NCBI GenBank assembly: GCA_000328365.1
Contig: KB302535.1
Coordinates: 160,352-224,351 of the forward strand
DNA: 64,000 bases
Direction: 5' to 3'
Source of the DNA: Capitella teleta
Lineage: Eukaryota; Annelida; Polychaeta; Capitellidae
This document shows positions 1 to 9,950 of the stretch, piece by piece; within the stretch, counting starts at the first letter, position 1, and every line of letters begins with the position of its first letter. The position numbers and the translations under genes are program-made. Under the pieces are notes generated by a model. It was not told where the DNA came from. It did no database searches and saw only the letters and a program-made list of their open reading frames with translations.

Positions 1-3000
1 CAGGCGCAGGGCTGTCATGGAAACCTCGTGCGTTTTATCCTCAAATTCCAGTTTATGAGCGAAGCGGTGAATATACAAACAGGGATCTGTAAAAAGCAAA
101 AAATCTCAAATTGAAATGAAATTCACTTGGAAAAACTACATATAATAAAAAAAATCAGTTGGAAAAACTATAAATAATTGAAAAAATCAGTTGGCTAATA
201 TTTCTTTCATCTTAAAACTATCAGGTTTATTTCTTTGGGGATCAAAGATCTATGAGAGGAAAGGATTCATGTCGCACACACAGAAATGGAACCAGACAAA
301 TTTGGATTAATAAGTCCGATGATCATTGATCTGAGCCAAACATTATATTTACAATAATTCCTCATTTCCCATGATTGACCTATAGGGTCGAATTATTTCC
401 ACCATCTATGCAATTAAATAATGAATCAAGCAGCTATAGTTCCTAGTGCTAATTTCAGTAATTTGAAGAACTGAACTCTATAGAAGTTCAGTAAAACGTA
501 CTAAATAATTTGTAATGAGTTTTCCTGTATTATATCACTGTGTCACACAAAAGTTTTTGATGAGCAAAGTCCAACATGGCAGGAATGCACATTTCACAGA
601 CACGCCAAATACACAGAAGAAAGAGCTTGAATAGAGAATACCGTTCTTTTGAGAACAAAATTTAACTAAGTTCAGACTGGCTTGTTTGTTCATAGATTTG
701 AATTGAAGTCAATGAATGATGAAAATAGAATTTAACACAGCTCAACATTTTTTCAAAGTGTAGATGAGTAAATTTATTATTTAAAACATCAAAGAAGACA
801 GTAAATCTCATGAGAGGTCAAAACCTCATGAAATTTTAGCTGCTTTAAGCACCAAAAGGAATAGATAAAAACTTAAGAAGAACGCACAATTATTAAAAAC
901 ATTTAACGGAGATTATTTGATAAATATCTCAATCACAGTCAGCAGCTGCCTTCAAAATAGGCTCAAAATTAACCTGAAGATTTCTATATTTGGCAAAATC
1001 AGTGAAATCAACAAACTAAAAATATAGTTTAAGCAGATAGCCTCACATCCAGGGCCCAAAAGCACCACCGTGTTCCTCGGGATTGGACCTCGGATCATCA
1101 TCAGGGAAGACACAAGGCACAGCAGTGGCGTTATATGCTAGTAGCTTATCCAGCATCATTGTGAGAACGCCAGGGAGCGCAACAGACAAATCGGTCGTCT
1201 CACAAGGATCCTCATGGACGTTGAACAACCAGACGTTCTTAGATCTTGGATCTGGATCCGGAATGGTTTTCTTGTGATATTCAGGAGGAGGTACCCAGCT
1301 TCCGGTGAACGGATCTCCGGTGATGATCTTGAAATCACCAACTCGGAGAGCGGATCGGACTCTCACATCGTACGTGTGGTTCAGCTTGGAGCCTCTTGGG
1401 GGATACAGAGGGTCGATATTATGAAGGAGTTCTTTGCGGGGGCTGTCTTCACGCTCAGCGATAGATTTCCAGATATCATGGCCATCAAGTCCGCTAATAG
1501 AAGACGTATTCGCTCCAGCAAGATTCAGCAGAGTGGGGAACCAATCAGAGACGTGCATCAGTCCGTTGACAGGGTAACCAAATGACTTCAAAAGAGGGCT
1601 GTTGACAAATCCAACGCCTCGCATGCCTCCCTCCCATAACGAATGCTTCCAACCACGCAACGGCCAATTATTTCCGCTATTTTCGTTTACGTCTCCTCCG
1701 TTGTCTGTTGTAAATACAACAACGGTGTTATCCCACAGACCCGTGTCTTTAAAAGCAGCTGTGATGTTGCCCACGGCTTCATCCATGCAGGTCACCATTC
1801 CAGCCAACAGTCGCCTCTTAGGGTCATCGATATCATACGGCTTCAGGTACTCATTAGGAACTTGGTTTGGTGCGTGCACCGCTTGGAACGCAACGTAGAG
1901 AAAAAGTGGCTGATCCGGTTGGTGCACCGCATGCTTCCTCACAACATCCTCAGCCTTCTCGGCAAACAACTGGGTTGAATACTTCCCGGTTTGATTCCAG
2001 TCGACTTCAAAATCATTACGCAGATCAATTCCACAAACAGTTTTGTTCGCACCAGGAAGAGCACCACATCTACGATGTGTGAAGTAATCTTCGCTTCCAG
2101 TCAGGTATCCATAATATGAATCAAAACCCCTGTTCATTGGCAACACCTCATCTTTGTAAAATCCCAGATGCCATTTCCCAACCATGTGCGTGGAGTAGCC
2201 GTTCTGTTTGAGAACTTCTGGGAGCATGGGAAGGTCGAGGGGGACGGCATTGGGTTGGAAGGGATTGATAATGTTATGCTGAAGTCCAGTGTGGATCTGG
2301 TATCGACCGGTCATCAACTGACTGCGTGATGGTGTGCAGATGGGCTGCACGTAGTAATTCTCCAGCCGCACTCCCGTGTACGCCAAGTGGTCAATGTTGG
2401 GGGTCTTAATCACAGAGCCATGATATCCGACGTCATGGTGGCCTAGATCGTCAGCGACAATCAGAAGAATGTTCGGAGGTTTATTAGCGCCCACTGCCGC
2501 ACACATCAGTAGCATCAAAAACCGAATAAACCGCGCCATATCACCGACAACTTCAAGGCACAAATATAAACAACTGAACAAAATGGAGGGCGGCAGAGTC
2601 ACATGATCACTCGGCCGCTAGGTGGCGTTGGGTCACGTGATAGTCGTCGGGCGCAATGGCGACCGAAGCCAAGAGCTGCTGTCAACAAACGATGAATCTG
2701 CCTCCATTCAGCGCGTCATCCTGAACAGCGAGCGGAGAAGATGGAGAGGGCGGTAGAACAACCAATAAAACGGCTCAGGTGAGAATCTCAAACGATAACA
2801 AAGGACGAGGGAGCGGGAATAATACTAATATAGTTATATACGTCTGCTCATGGAACACAAAAGTGCAGAACTGAGAGTGAGAACAGTGAACACTAGAACA
2901 GTCACTGAGTCAGTCCGTTTGTGTTGAATTCTGCTTTATATTTTCAGCAGCGCAGCCTCCATTGACCATGACTCAGACGAAGGGAACCAAGAAGTACTCT

Positions 3001-6000
3001 CTCTGCACAACACTGCTTCACAGCCCAGAATACGCTCGCCACAGAAGACTAAAGCACACAAGTCGAACCTTCCCCCCAGCACCCACGACCACAATTGGCA
3101 GCAGTCGTGCCAGAGCGTCAGGGAGCGAAACACTATGATGTACAACAATGAACTGATGGCGGACTGTCACTTTCTGGTGGGGCGCCCCCCAAGGGTAGAG
3201 CGCATCCCAGCACATAAGTATGTGCTAGCGACTGGTAGCTCAGTCTTCTTCGCTATGTTCTATGGCAGTTTAGCCGATCACGATGAAAACGCGAAAGATG
3301 TTGAGATTCCGGAAGTTGAGCCAGTGGCCTTTCTCAACCTGCTCAAGTGAGTCATTTAGAGGATGTTATTAATTAAGAGGTTTATAATTCCGCTTCCAGG
3401 TACTTGTACTGCGATGTGGTTGAGCCTGAGCCTGATTCAGTTCTGGCTACGCTCTATGTTGCCAAGAAGTACATGGTTCCACACTTGGCTCGGCAATGTG
3501 TGCAATTCTTGGAGACCAGCTTAACGTGTAAGAACGCCTGTGTTCTACTCAGCCAGAGCCGCCTCTTTGAGGAGCCTGAGTTGATGAACCGCTGCTGGGA
3601 AGTGATTGACGCCCAGGCGGAGGAGGCTCTGGCGTCAGAGGGTTTTACAGAGATGGATTACGACTCCCTGGAAATGGTCTTGGGACGGGAAACGCTGAAC
3701 GTGAAGGAGATTTCCTTGTTCCAAGCCGCTGTGAGATGGGCTGAGGTCGAATGCAGCCGAAGGGAGATCGCCAACACATCCGGCAACAAGCGCAAAGTGC
3801 TGGGAAAAGCGCTGCAACTCATCCGCATACCCTCAATGAAACTTGACGAGTTTGCAGATTCTGCGGCTCAATCGGGAATCCTCACTCTACAAGAAACGAA
3901 TGACGTATTCCTGTACTTCACTGCACAGAATAAACCTGATGTCCCTTTCGTCCAGAACCCGAGACGCGGTCTTCAACCTCAGCGCTGCCGGCGCTTCCTC
4001 TCGTCAGCGTATCGTAGTAATCAGTGGAGATATCGCGGACGTTGTGACAGCATACAATTCTCAGTGGATAAGCGCATATTTGTAGCTGGGTTCGGATTGT
4101 ATGGCTCCAGTAATGGGGCGGCAGAATACAAAGCCACCATTGAACTCAAACGCAACGGCGTACAACTCGGTCAGACCAAGACGAAATTCTACGCGGACGG
4201 ATCTAGCTCAACCTTCGCCGTCTATTTTGAAAATCCGATACAAGTTGACCCTGAGGCGTTCAACACTGCTAGTGTTATCCTAGACGGCATGGAGCTTAGT
4301 TATTTTGGACAGGAAGGCATCGCTGAACTCATGGTTGGAAATGTCAACTTCCAGTTCCAATGTTCATCTGACTCAACCAACGGAACTGGAGTCCAAGGAG
4401 GACAGATCCCTGAGCTGATTTTCTACTGTTAAAGAAGACTGCCAACCCACAACAGCGTTCAAGTATCACAAGTCACAAATGGAAACGTATATATACTCCA
4501 GTGAAAAGTGCATAAGTACAGGCTAAATGAAAAATCTTCAGTTTATGATACATATTGACTATTTTTAATAATATGTACAATATTATCTTGAGGTCTAGCT
4601 TTAAAATCATCCAGTCACTTTACCCAGAACAATTTGATCCAGGATAGGCCTCATAGGCGTTTGAACAGCTGAAACATTCAAGTATGTTGCTTTGTAACAA
4701 TCATGACTTTGAAAAGCGATTTAGCAATAATTTAGCTTAGTAATGAATCCCCAGTGATGCGTGTTGTATTCACTTTTTGATATTGATTCATGCTTTTATC
4801 CCGTATTTTTTACTCTGCAAACCAGTATTAATTTTGTCCTCACAATTTTTGTGTGTTCCTCAACAATAATTGAAAAGAAAAAAATGACTGTGTTATTGGT
4901 TCAAATTTCTTCTCTCTAGAAAAGCCTCAATCAAATTTTTCTGACTACGAGAAATGCTTTCCATATGTGGCCCTTCCCGTGAAGATTGAAGAACTATTTA
5001 AGCCAAAATGACTAATCACCACCCATATCACACAATGCATTCAAATCAACTTGGTAGATAAATGATTAAACAACACAAGGAAAATATCCTAGCATTTTTG
5101 GGACATAACCAAGTGAATGGCTGCTGGCTATAACATAACAAGGAATAAAAATCACCACTAACCAAGGGCTGGTATGTTGATACAGAGTTCTCTCGACAGC
5201 TGCAAATAAGTTCTTCCCAAAACATACACATCCACCTGGAAATATATTACGATAATGGATTAGCAACATTGAAAATCTCAAGATACAATAGAAAAAAATT
5301 TAACCAAAACAAAATTTAATTTAGTTACCTGAAGAATATCACTGAAGTCCAGCAACATGTCTTATGGTACGGTCAAAGAAATAAGGTCGTTAGGTGCACG
5401 AAACATAGCTCATGTTAAACATGACACAAAGTCACAAGACACAAGGAGAAAAAAGCACAGGCCTCAGGTTATTATGATTTTTCTTCAATCAGAATTTTTT
5501 CCCTTCAAGATCTGTAACTTTATATACAGGAGGTTTTTAAGTATCTTTACTAGCCCCAGTCAATTATCATGCTTACCTCCTCGGACCACATAAATATTAA
5601 TGTGTTTCAGGATTCCGAGGTTAAGTAAGCCCACAAGAAAAAGAAATAGGAAATAAAAATCTTCACTCCCTATTACAGATTTCCTGGACAATAATAATTG
5701 TCACATTTAAAGATATAAAATATGATCTGAATATACCCTGAGCCTCACTGAGCCAATGCAGAAAATCCATGTCATGAAATTGATAAGAATCCATTTGAGG
5801 CTCAAATATAAGGATACGAGGCGTGCCCTCAGTACGACACACGATGTACAGACAAGCAGCGACAACTTGGTTTGATCTTCTACCAATCGTCAGGCGTTTA
5901 TTGACGGCCATTTTGAAGAAGTTGTACGCAGTGTCAATGCAGTGCTGATTCAGCTTCAACTGAGAACCCAAAGCTTGGATTCTCCTCTTTCCTGCACAGA

Positions 6001-6367
6001 ATTTTTAAAATATCTTCGGTATTAATCAAACGATGACCACACCGACCATTTTGGTAGGTGATTTGCCTAGATTCTTTGCCAATGCCATGGTGGAACCCTC
6101 CGCCCAAATTCATTGATTTTCCACCTCCTGAAATATTCAGGGAAATTAACCAAGGGATCATGGATAGAAATAACACGCACCTTCGGCCGACACATACTGC
6201 CCCACCACACTAGCGCCACCTGCCGAGTTCTCTTGGAACTGAACTTCAGAGACGATAATCTGATCTTCTAGAACTGAACCACATCCTGTGCAGACGGCGT
6301 CACCACGAGCGGGATCTGTGTCAATGTCCGTGCAACCACACTGGGTGCACACCAGGCCTCCTGACAT
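1..6367 (-). CDS. BRF1: BRF1, TFIIIB 90 kDa subunit (5' part; continues beyond window start)
   Basis: BRF1 joins TBP and BDP1 to form TFIIIB, which recruits RNA polymerase III to tRNA and 5S genes in the nucleus. Exons read on the minus strand: 6367-6181, 6127-6047, 5991-5818, 5360-5329, 5235-5163 and 86-1. They join in frame with GT-AG borders. Residues 1-35 form a TFIIB-type zinc ribbon (CTQCG, then [10 protein letters not shown]). The conserved linker ([23 protein letters not shown]) follows, then the first cyclin-like repeat ([53 protein letters not shown]). The last exon ([20 protein letters not shown]) starts exactly in phase. The start at [11 protein letters not shown] matches the family N-terminus. 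The second cyclin repeat and the Brf1 C-terminal region lie outside the window. Intron 5 (87-5162) holds two whole genes. Identification is firm; junctions are inferred by hand. Confidence 0.93.
1043..2602 (-). CDS. ARSB: Arylsulfatase B (N-acetylgalactosamine-4-sulfatase), single exon
   Basis: A lysosomal or secreted sulfatase predicted to remove 4-sulfate from N-acetylgalactosamine in dermatan and chondroitin sulfate. The frame is 519 codons; human ARSB is about 533. A second ATG at 2539 ([18 protein letters not shown]) directly precedes a good signal peptide and may be the true start. Counting from the first ATG, metal ligands D51-D52 sit in [10 protein letters not shown]. The formylglycine motif C89-T-P-S-R93 is intact, followed by [11 protein letters not shown]. 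Active-site K143 and H145 (GKWHLG), H243, D300-N301 (TTDNGG) and K319 are present. Several N-X-S/T sites fit a secretory-pathway protein. The gene has no intron and lies inside BRF1 intron 5, head to head with the BTBD gene. No inactivating change is visible. An ARSI/ARSJ-like assignment is the main alternative. Confidence 0.93.
   Translation of the reverse strand: MTLPPSILFSCLYLCLEVVGDMARFIRFLMLLMCAAVGANKPPNILLIVADDLGHHDVGYHGSVIKTPNIDHLAYTGVRLENYYVQPICTPSRSQLMTGRYQIHTGLQHNIINPFQPNAVPLDLPMLPEVLKQNGYSTHMVGKWHLGFYKDEVLPMNRGFDSYYGYLTGSEDYFTHRRCGALPGANKTVCGIDLRNDFEVDWNQTGKYSTQLFAEKAEDVVRKHAVHQPDQPLFLYVAFQAVHAPNQVPNEYLKPYDIDDPKRRLLAGMVTCMDEAVGNITAAFKDTGLWDNTVVVFTTDNGGDVNENSGNNWPLRGWKHSLWEGGMRGVGFVNSPLLKSFGYPVNGLMHVSDWFPTLLNLAGANTSSISGLDGHDIWKSIAEREDSPRKELLHNIDPLYPPRGSKLNHTYDVRVRSALRVGDFKIITGDPFTGSWVPPPEYHKKTIPDPDPRSKNVWLFNVHEDPCETTDLSVALPGVLTMMLDKLLAYNATAVPCVFPDDDPRSNPEEHGGAFGPWM
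2603..2740. promoter_or_regulatory. Shared head-to-head promoter of ARSB and the BTBD gene, with a CLEAR-like E-box
   Basis: Only about 140 bp separate the longest ARSB frame (minus) from the BTBD start codon (plus). The segment is GC-richer than its surroundings and has no evident TATA box. At 2632-2641 it reads GTCACGTGAT, which matches 9 of 10 positions of the TFEB/TFE3 CLEAR element GTCACGTGAC known from lysosomal gene promoters. A related CACATGATC lies at 2600-2608. Use as a bidirectional promoter is inferred from spacing. Confidence 0.5.
2741..4432 (+). CDS. BTBD3/BTBD6-like BTB-BACK-PHR protein
   Basis: Predicted CUL3 ubiquitin-ligase substrate adaptor of the BTBD1/2/3/6 group. Exons 2741-2778, 2948-3346 and 3400-4432 join in frame to 489 residues. 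The signature [19 protein letters not shown] precedes the BTB domain (about 70-175: [32 protein letters not shown]). A BACK region follows, then a C-terminal PHR domain ([50 protein letters not shown]) ending [11 protein letters not shown]. Domain order and length match BTBD3/BTBD6. Exon 2 has a tandem acceptor (CAGCAG at 2945-2950), so one codon may be optional. The start is the first ATG, supported by an open frame through the first splice. It lies antisense within BRF1 intron 5 and shares a promoter region with ARSB. Confidence 0.94.
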
Positions 6368-6550
6368 CTTCAAATCTGCAGGAGAAGTTAGTTGGAACTC
6401 ACTGGCCAACTTAGCAAACACAAATGATGTATTGATGCCAAAACTAACCATAGGAAGTAGGGATTCATAAGACTTTAACAGTTTACAACAACAGCGATAA
6501 TAACTGTGACTGTGAGTTCTTTTAGTGGTTTCAAATAAATTATTTGATTA
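6368..6550. other. BRF1 upstream flank
   Basis: Short region between the BRF1 start codon and the first transposon. It presumably holds the BRF1 promoter. I see no TATA box or other recognisable site. Confidence 0.4.
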
Positions 6551-7055
6551 CAGTAAAACCTCAATGTGTCGAACATCCATCCCTCGAATGTCTCTCTGTG
6601 TCAAAGTTTTTTCGAAGTCCCGATGATTTCCCTATACTTCACTATAAGCAGTAATATCCGTCCCTCGAACATCTCATTCTTGATTTATCCCTGTGTCAAA
6701 GTGTTTTCTGTGTCCCCGAGACATATTTTTGATTCTATAGCTTGAAGTCGAAAAGTTCTATAAGCATATTTCTCAGTTTGGTTACTTCAAAGAGAACTAG
6801 AAACAGTTGTTTACAAAGCATCAAAACATCCCCACCCCCACAGAGCAGTCGGCAGCCTTTATCTCTCCCCTGTTTAAGCCGCGACCAAAATGAGGCTGAC
6901 TCCAAAGATCAATGGACCGTGGATCTCAACTAAAGCATTGTTGCTGGTGTGCTTGTGGTGATCTTTAATGAATTGCCAAAAATATACAGCGCGCATTCGA
7001 AGCTAGAATTAATTAAAAAAATCCAGCCTTAGATCTATTATGAACTTTATGACAG
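6551..7055 (+). mobile_element. pogo/Tigger-like MITE family P1, truncated copy
   Basis: Starts after TA with CAGTAAAACCTCAATGTGTC, the same terminal repeat as the complete copy at 31484-32448. The body matches that copy in the opposite orientation, through the shared TATGAACTTTATGACAGC at about 7038-7055, where similarity stops. The other terminal repeat is missing, so the copy is truncated. No transposase is encoded. The TA target and the CAGT..ACCTC.. terminus suggest the pogo/Tigger branch of Tc1/mariner elements. Confidence 0.75.
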
Positions 7056-7597
7056 CGGGTGGGTTTGGATATGCGTCAGTAGGTCCCGACCCATGGACAA
7101 AATGTTTCGAACAAATGCATTTGTCACTAGGTCGATGGGGAAATTTTCACGCCCTCAAGCTTTCACCCATGTTTGGCACTTGACAGGGTGATGGTCTGTT
7201 TTCCACGACAGAAATCGTATTAAATACATCCCATAAATGCATCCTCTGCAGGTTTCTTACTGTCGGAGCAACAGTTACCCCATATGCAGTGCTTCACTAG
7301 CTTTTTTCAGTATTGTCAACATAGGTATAACGTGAAAAGAGCGAAAAAGACAACCGCATCTATCGAGCGCTGCATTTTAATCAACGCCACCTTTGCTGGT
7401 TAAACGTCCACAAAAACTGTGTCTACCCTTTTAACTATGCTCTGCGCATGCGCGTGGTTTTACTTCCGGGTTATCGGCACTTTCCCTATTTACTGTGTAT
7501 ATTCTAACAACCTCAAACCTGTACATCAATTGAAATTAACTTTTCAATGGTGTATTGATACTTTTGATAAGCCAGCCCAGGAGCCTTTAAAATAGTA
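7056..7597. other. Intergenic, no gene seen
   Basis: Moderately GC-rich unique-looking sequence between two transposons. No open frame with family resemblance is visible. Confidence 0.4.
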
Positions 7598-8590
7598 TAG
7601 TAGTACCTGCGACTAACGAACACACCTCTAGCGAACAGTCCTCTCTAACGAACGATTTTCTTTGGACGCAACTCACTCCCATGTTAACCAATAGGAAATC
7701 ACTCCTGAGCAGCGAACACCCCGAAACGCGAACAACGAACACCCCCCTCAGAAATAAAATATTTTAATTTTACATTTTTTTCAATTAAAAGATAATAAAA
7801 TCTTATGGGAAATGCACACAGCACACTATTAACGATGTTCTACGGTGTTTAGCGGGTATATAGGTTGCTGTAATTATACATGCGAGTTGTTGTTGTGTGC
7901 CTGTTCGCTGTTCGCAAGTTAATAGAATTCCGCTGAGACGGCCATGTGCGCAGCGTCTATAACACCTGGACAGTGGTTTTTAAAGGCTTGCAAGGTATTT
8001 AAAATGATTAAGGCTGATATGTATGTTATGTTGCACTTCATACGAGAATAAATTGCAGTCATAATTATGCTTACACAGTAGAAAACTGAAAAAAAAAAAA
8101 AAAAAAAAAAAAAACTGGGTGAAGTCAATTTTAGCAGGTCAATGGGCGGGGCTAAACTTTAACCTGTCAAATCAGCCAAATCGTCGTTGAGATAATATTT
8201 TGGAGTAAGCATGTGGTCACTCGACGGCGCTAAAAGTTAATGCAGCAAGCAGAGGCAAGCTCCCCCGAGGTGCATGCCGACTCGCGAGCGCTGACTCAGC
8301 GGCGGAGTCTCACGCTCAGAGGCGACACGCGTTTCAAAGAGATGGAGTAGAGTTACAGCTCCATCGATGGAGATTAACTTATTACAGATTTTATTGAAAG
8401 ATAAATGATTCAATAAACTATGATTAAACATTATACTTCATTGCTGTTATTGTTGATTGCTGAATTGATGTAAAGCTAGCATGAGTTACCATAGTGACCT
8501 AATTTCACCCAACCTTGACTAACGAATACCCCCGAACTACAAACACTTTTTCTTGGATCCAGCACTGTTCGTTATTCGCAGGTACTACTG
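7598..8590. mobile_element. pogo/Tigger-like MITE family P2, about 990 bp
   Basis: The left end AGTAGTACCTGCGACTAACG and the right end, read in reverse complement as CAGTAGTACCTGCGAATAAC, form inverted repeats of at least 24 bp. TA precedes the left end; on the right the next bases are CATA, so the TA duplication is imperfect. Both sub-ends carry repeated CTAACGAAC motifs. The interior is non-coding and includes an A-run near 8089-8114. The ends resemble family P1 in style but not in sequence. Confidence 0.7.
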
Positions 8591-9069
8591 CATATGATAA
8601 TATACTATTTTACAATTATATAGGCTTATATTACAATTATATAGGCTTCATAATATGGCCATGTAGTATTTCATATATGTTTATGAACTCAAGGTTTGAT
8701 CGCTCACTGGCAAGACGAAGAACCCTTGCTCTAACCTAAACCATACCGATACTGGCAGAGTCACATAAAGCTTTCGATGCCACTCAGTCAAACACCATAG
8801 CTGGACTGTGGAACCGCCAGTATCATCTGAGGATAACTCATTGGCCCAATCATCATAATCATTGGCTCATTGATTTAGTGTCAGTCACACTCTTGACACT
8901 GACACTGAGTATCGACAATTAGTGTTGGCTATATATATGAGCAGAGGTAATCATAATATTTACATTAATATGAATCCATATGACCCAATTATTGAATCCT
9001 TCATTTCATTTGATCACCATGAAGATGATCATTCATAGAATAGATTAGAAGAACAGTAGGCCTAAGTTG
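8591..9069. other. Intergenic, no gene seen
   Basis: AT-rich sequence with short local repeats (TATAGGCTTATATTACAAT-like units at 8610-8660). No coding or RNA feature is recognised. Confidence 0.4.
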
Positions 9070-9078
9070 AGTTATGAG

Positions 9079-9941
9079 TAGCTGACATACTACAGCGAGC
9101 CCAATGGGTCTCGCTGTACGGTAAACGCATTAAACTCCAGTTCGCGAACCACGATTTCTAGAATTCCACGCTTGTAATTATATTTATGAAGGCACCAGCG
9201 TCTGCAGAGCCATACCAGGTAGACGCTGGTACTAAATTTTGTTCGAAACCAGTACCATAAACCTACTTAAAATGGATCCGCAACGAAAAAAAGTGACATT
9301 ACAGGTTTCTCTCCGCTTTCCGATTGTTGTGTCACATGACCTGCTCTCCACGTGTTGTAAATAAACCAGAGCACTGCGCCTGCGTAGTGCGAAGTAAACA
9401 TACACGCATGCGCATACAATTTTCCCGCGCGAAGCAGTTCAACATGCGGCCTATCTTCCCTTGCAGTGGCGTACGTAATTTATACCGAGTCTTCACAAAG
9501 GAATACGTATTAATTATTAATACGCAATATTTTGTGCATCACCAATCAGTATATGAACAATTTCATTAATTTTCATTCGAAAGTCGTGAGAGAAGTTTGA
9601 GCGGGAAAGTGAAGCATGTGCGCTTGTTTACAATGCAGTGCGCATGCGCTGAGTGACGTCACTCGCAAAATGGCGTTTGTTTACTTCTTCACGAAGTGAT
9701 ATTTTGTTGCGGGTTTTAATTAATGTAAGTTCGACATGATGGTACTGGCTCATATTGTTTTTTCTTGGAGCATAAATATACCATCTAACGTCTGGAGGGA
9801 TTAAACACAAGGATTTGTCGAATAATATGTCTATATTTATCATGCAATCGGCTGAGTGTGGAGCCTCGCTGCCAGTAGACGCAAAAAGAAGCGGTTTACC
9901 GTCGGGCGAGGTATACAGACCTCGCCCGAGAATCTGTGCTA
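9079..9941. mobile_element. Element X copy 1: 863-bp non-autonomous DNA transposon, 9-bp target duplication
   Basis: Flanked by a perfect 9-bp repeat AGTTATGAG (9070-9078 and 9942-9950). The ends are TAG...CTA. Behind each terminus lies an imperfect palindrome: CAGCGAGCCC/GGGTCTCGCTG at 9093-9116, and GGGCGAGGT/ACCTCGCCC at about 9904-9928. Each palindrome adjoins an inverted motif ACGGTAAAC(C)GC. Apart from the left palindrome, the body is nearly identical to copy 2 at 34961-36667. Open frames inside it are short and do not resemble a transposase. The 9-bp duplication would fit Mutator-like or Merlin-like transposases; the family is not identified. Confidence 0.88.
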
Positions 9942-9950
9942 AGTTATGAG

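Larger units (their letters stand above)
87..5162 (-). other. BRF1 intron 5, host intron for two genes
   Basis: The donor follows the codons for INIPAL at 5163. The acceptor precedes DPCLYI at 86, with a pyrimidine tract and CAG. Phase 1 is kept across the gap. The 5.08-kb intron contains the arylsulfatase gene (same strand) and the BTBD3/6-like gene (opposite strand). Stretch 87-1042 is AT-rich, shows no exon I can support, and holds the 3' flank of the arylsulfatase gene, with a minus-strand AATAAA near 779-774. Stretch 4433-5162 is AT-rich 3' flank of the BTBD gene. Confidence 0.85.

Noticed and set aside
5163-6367. First reading of BRF1 as a truncated pseudogene
   Set aside because: The following exon was found at 86-1 in the right phase, so the gene is split by a large intron, not truncated.
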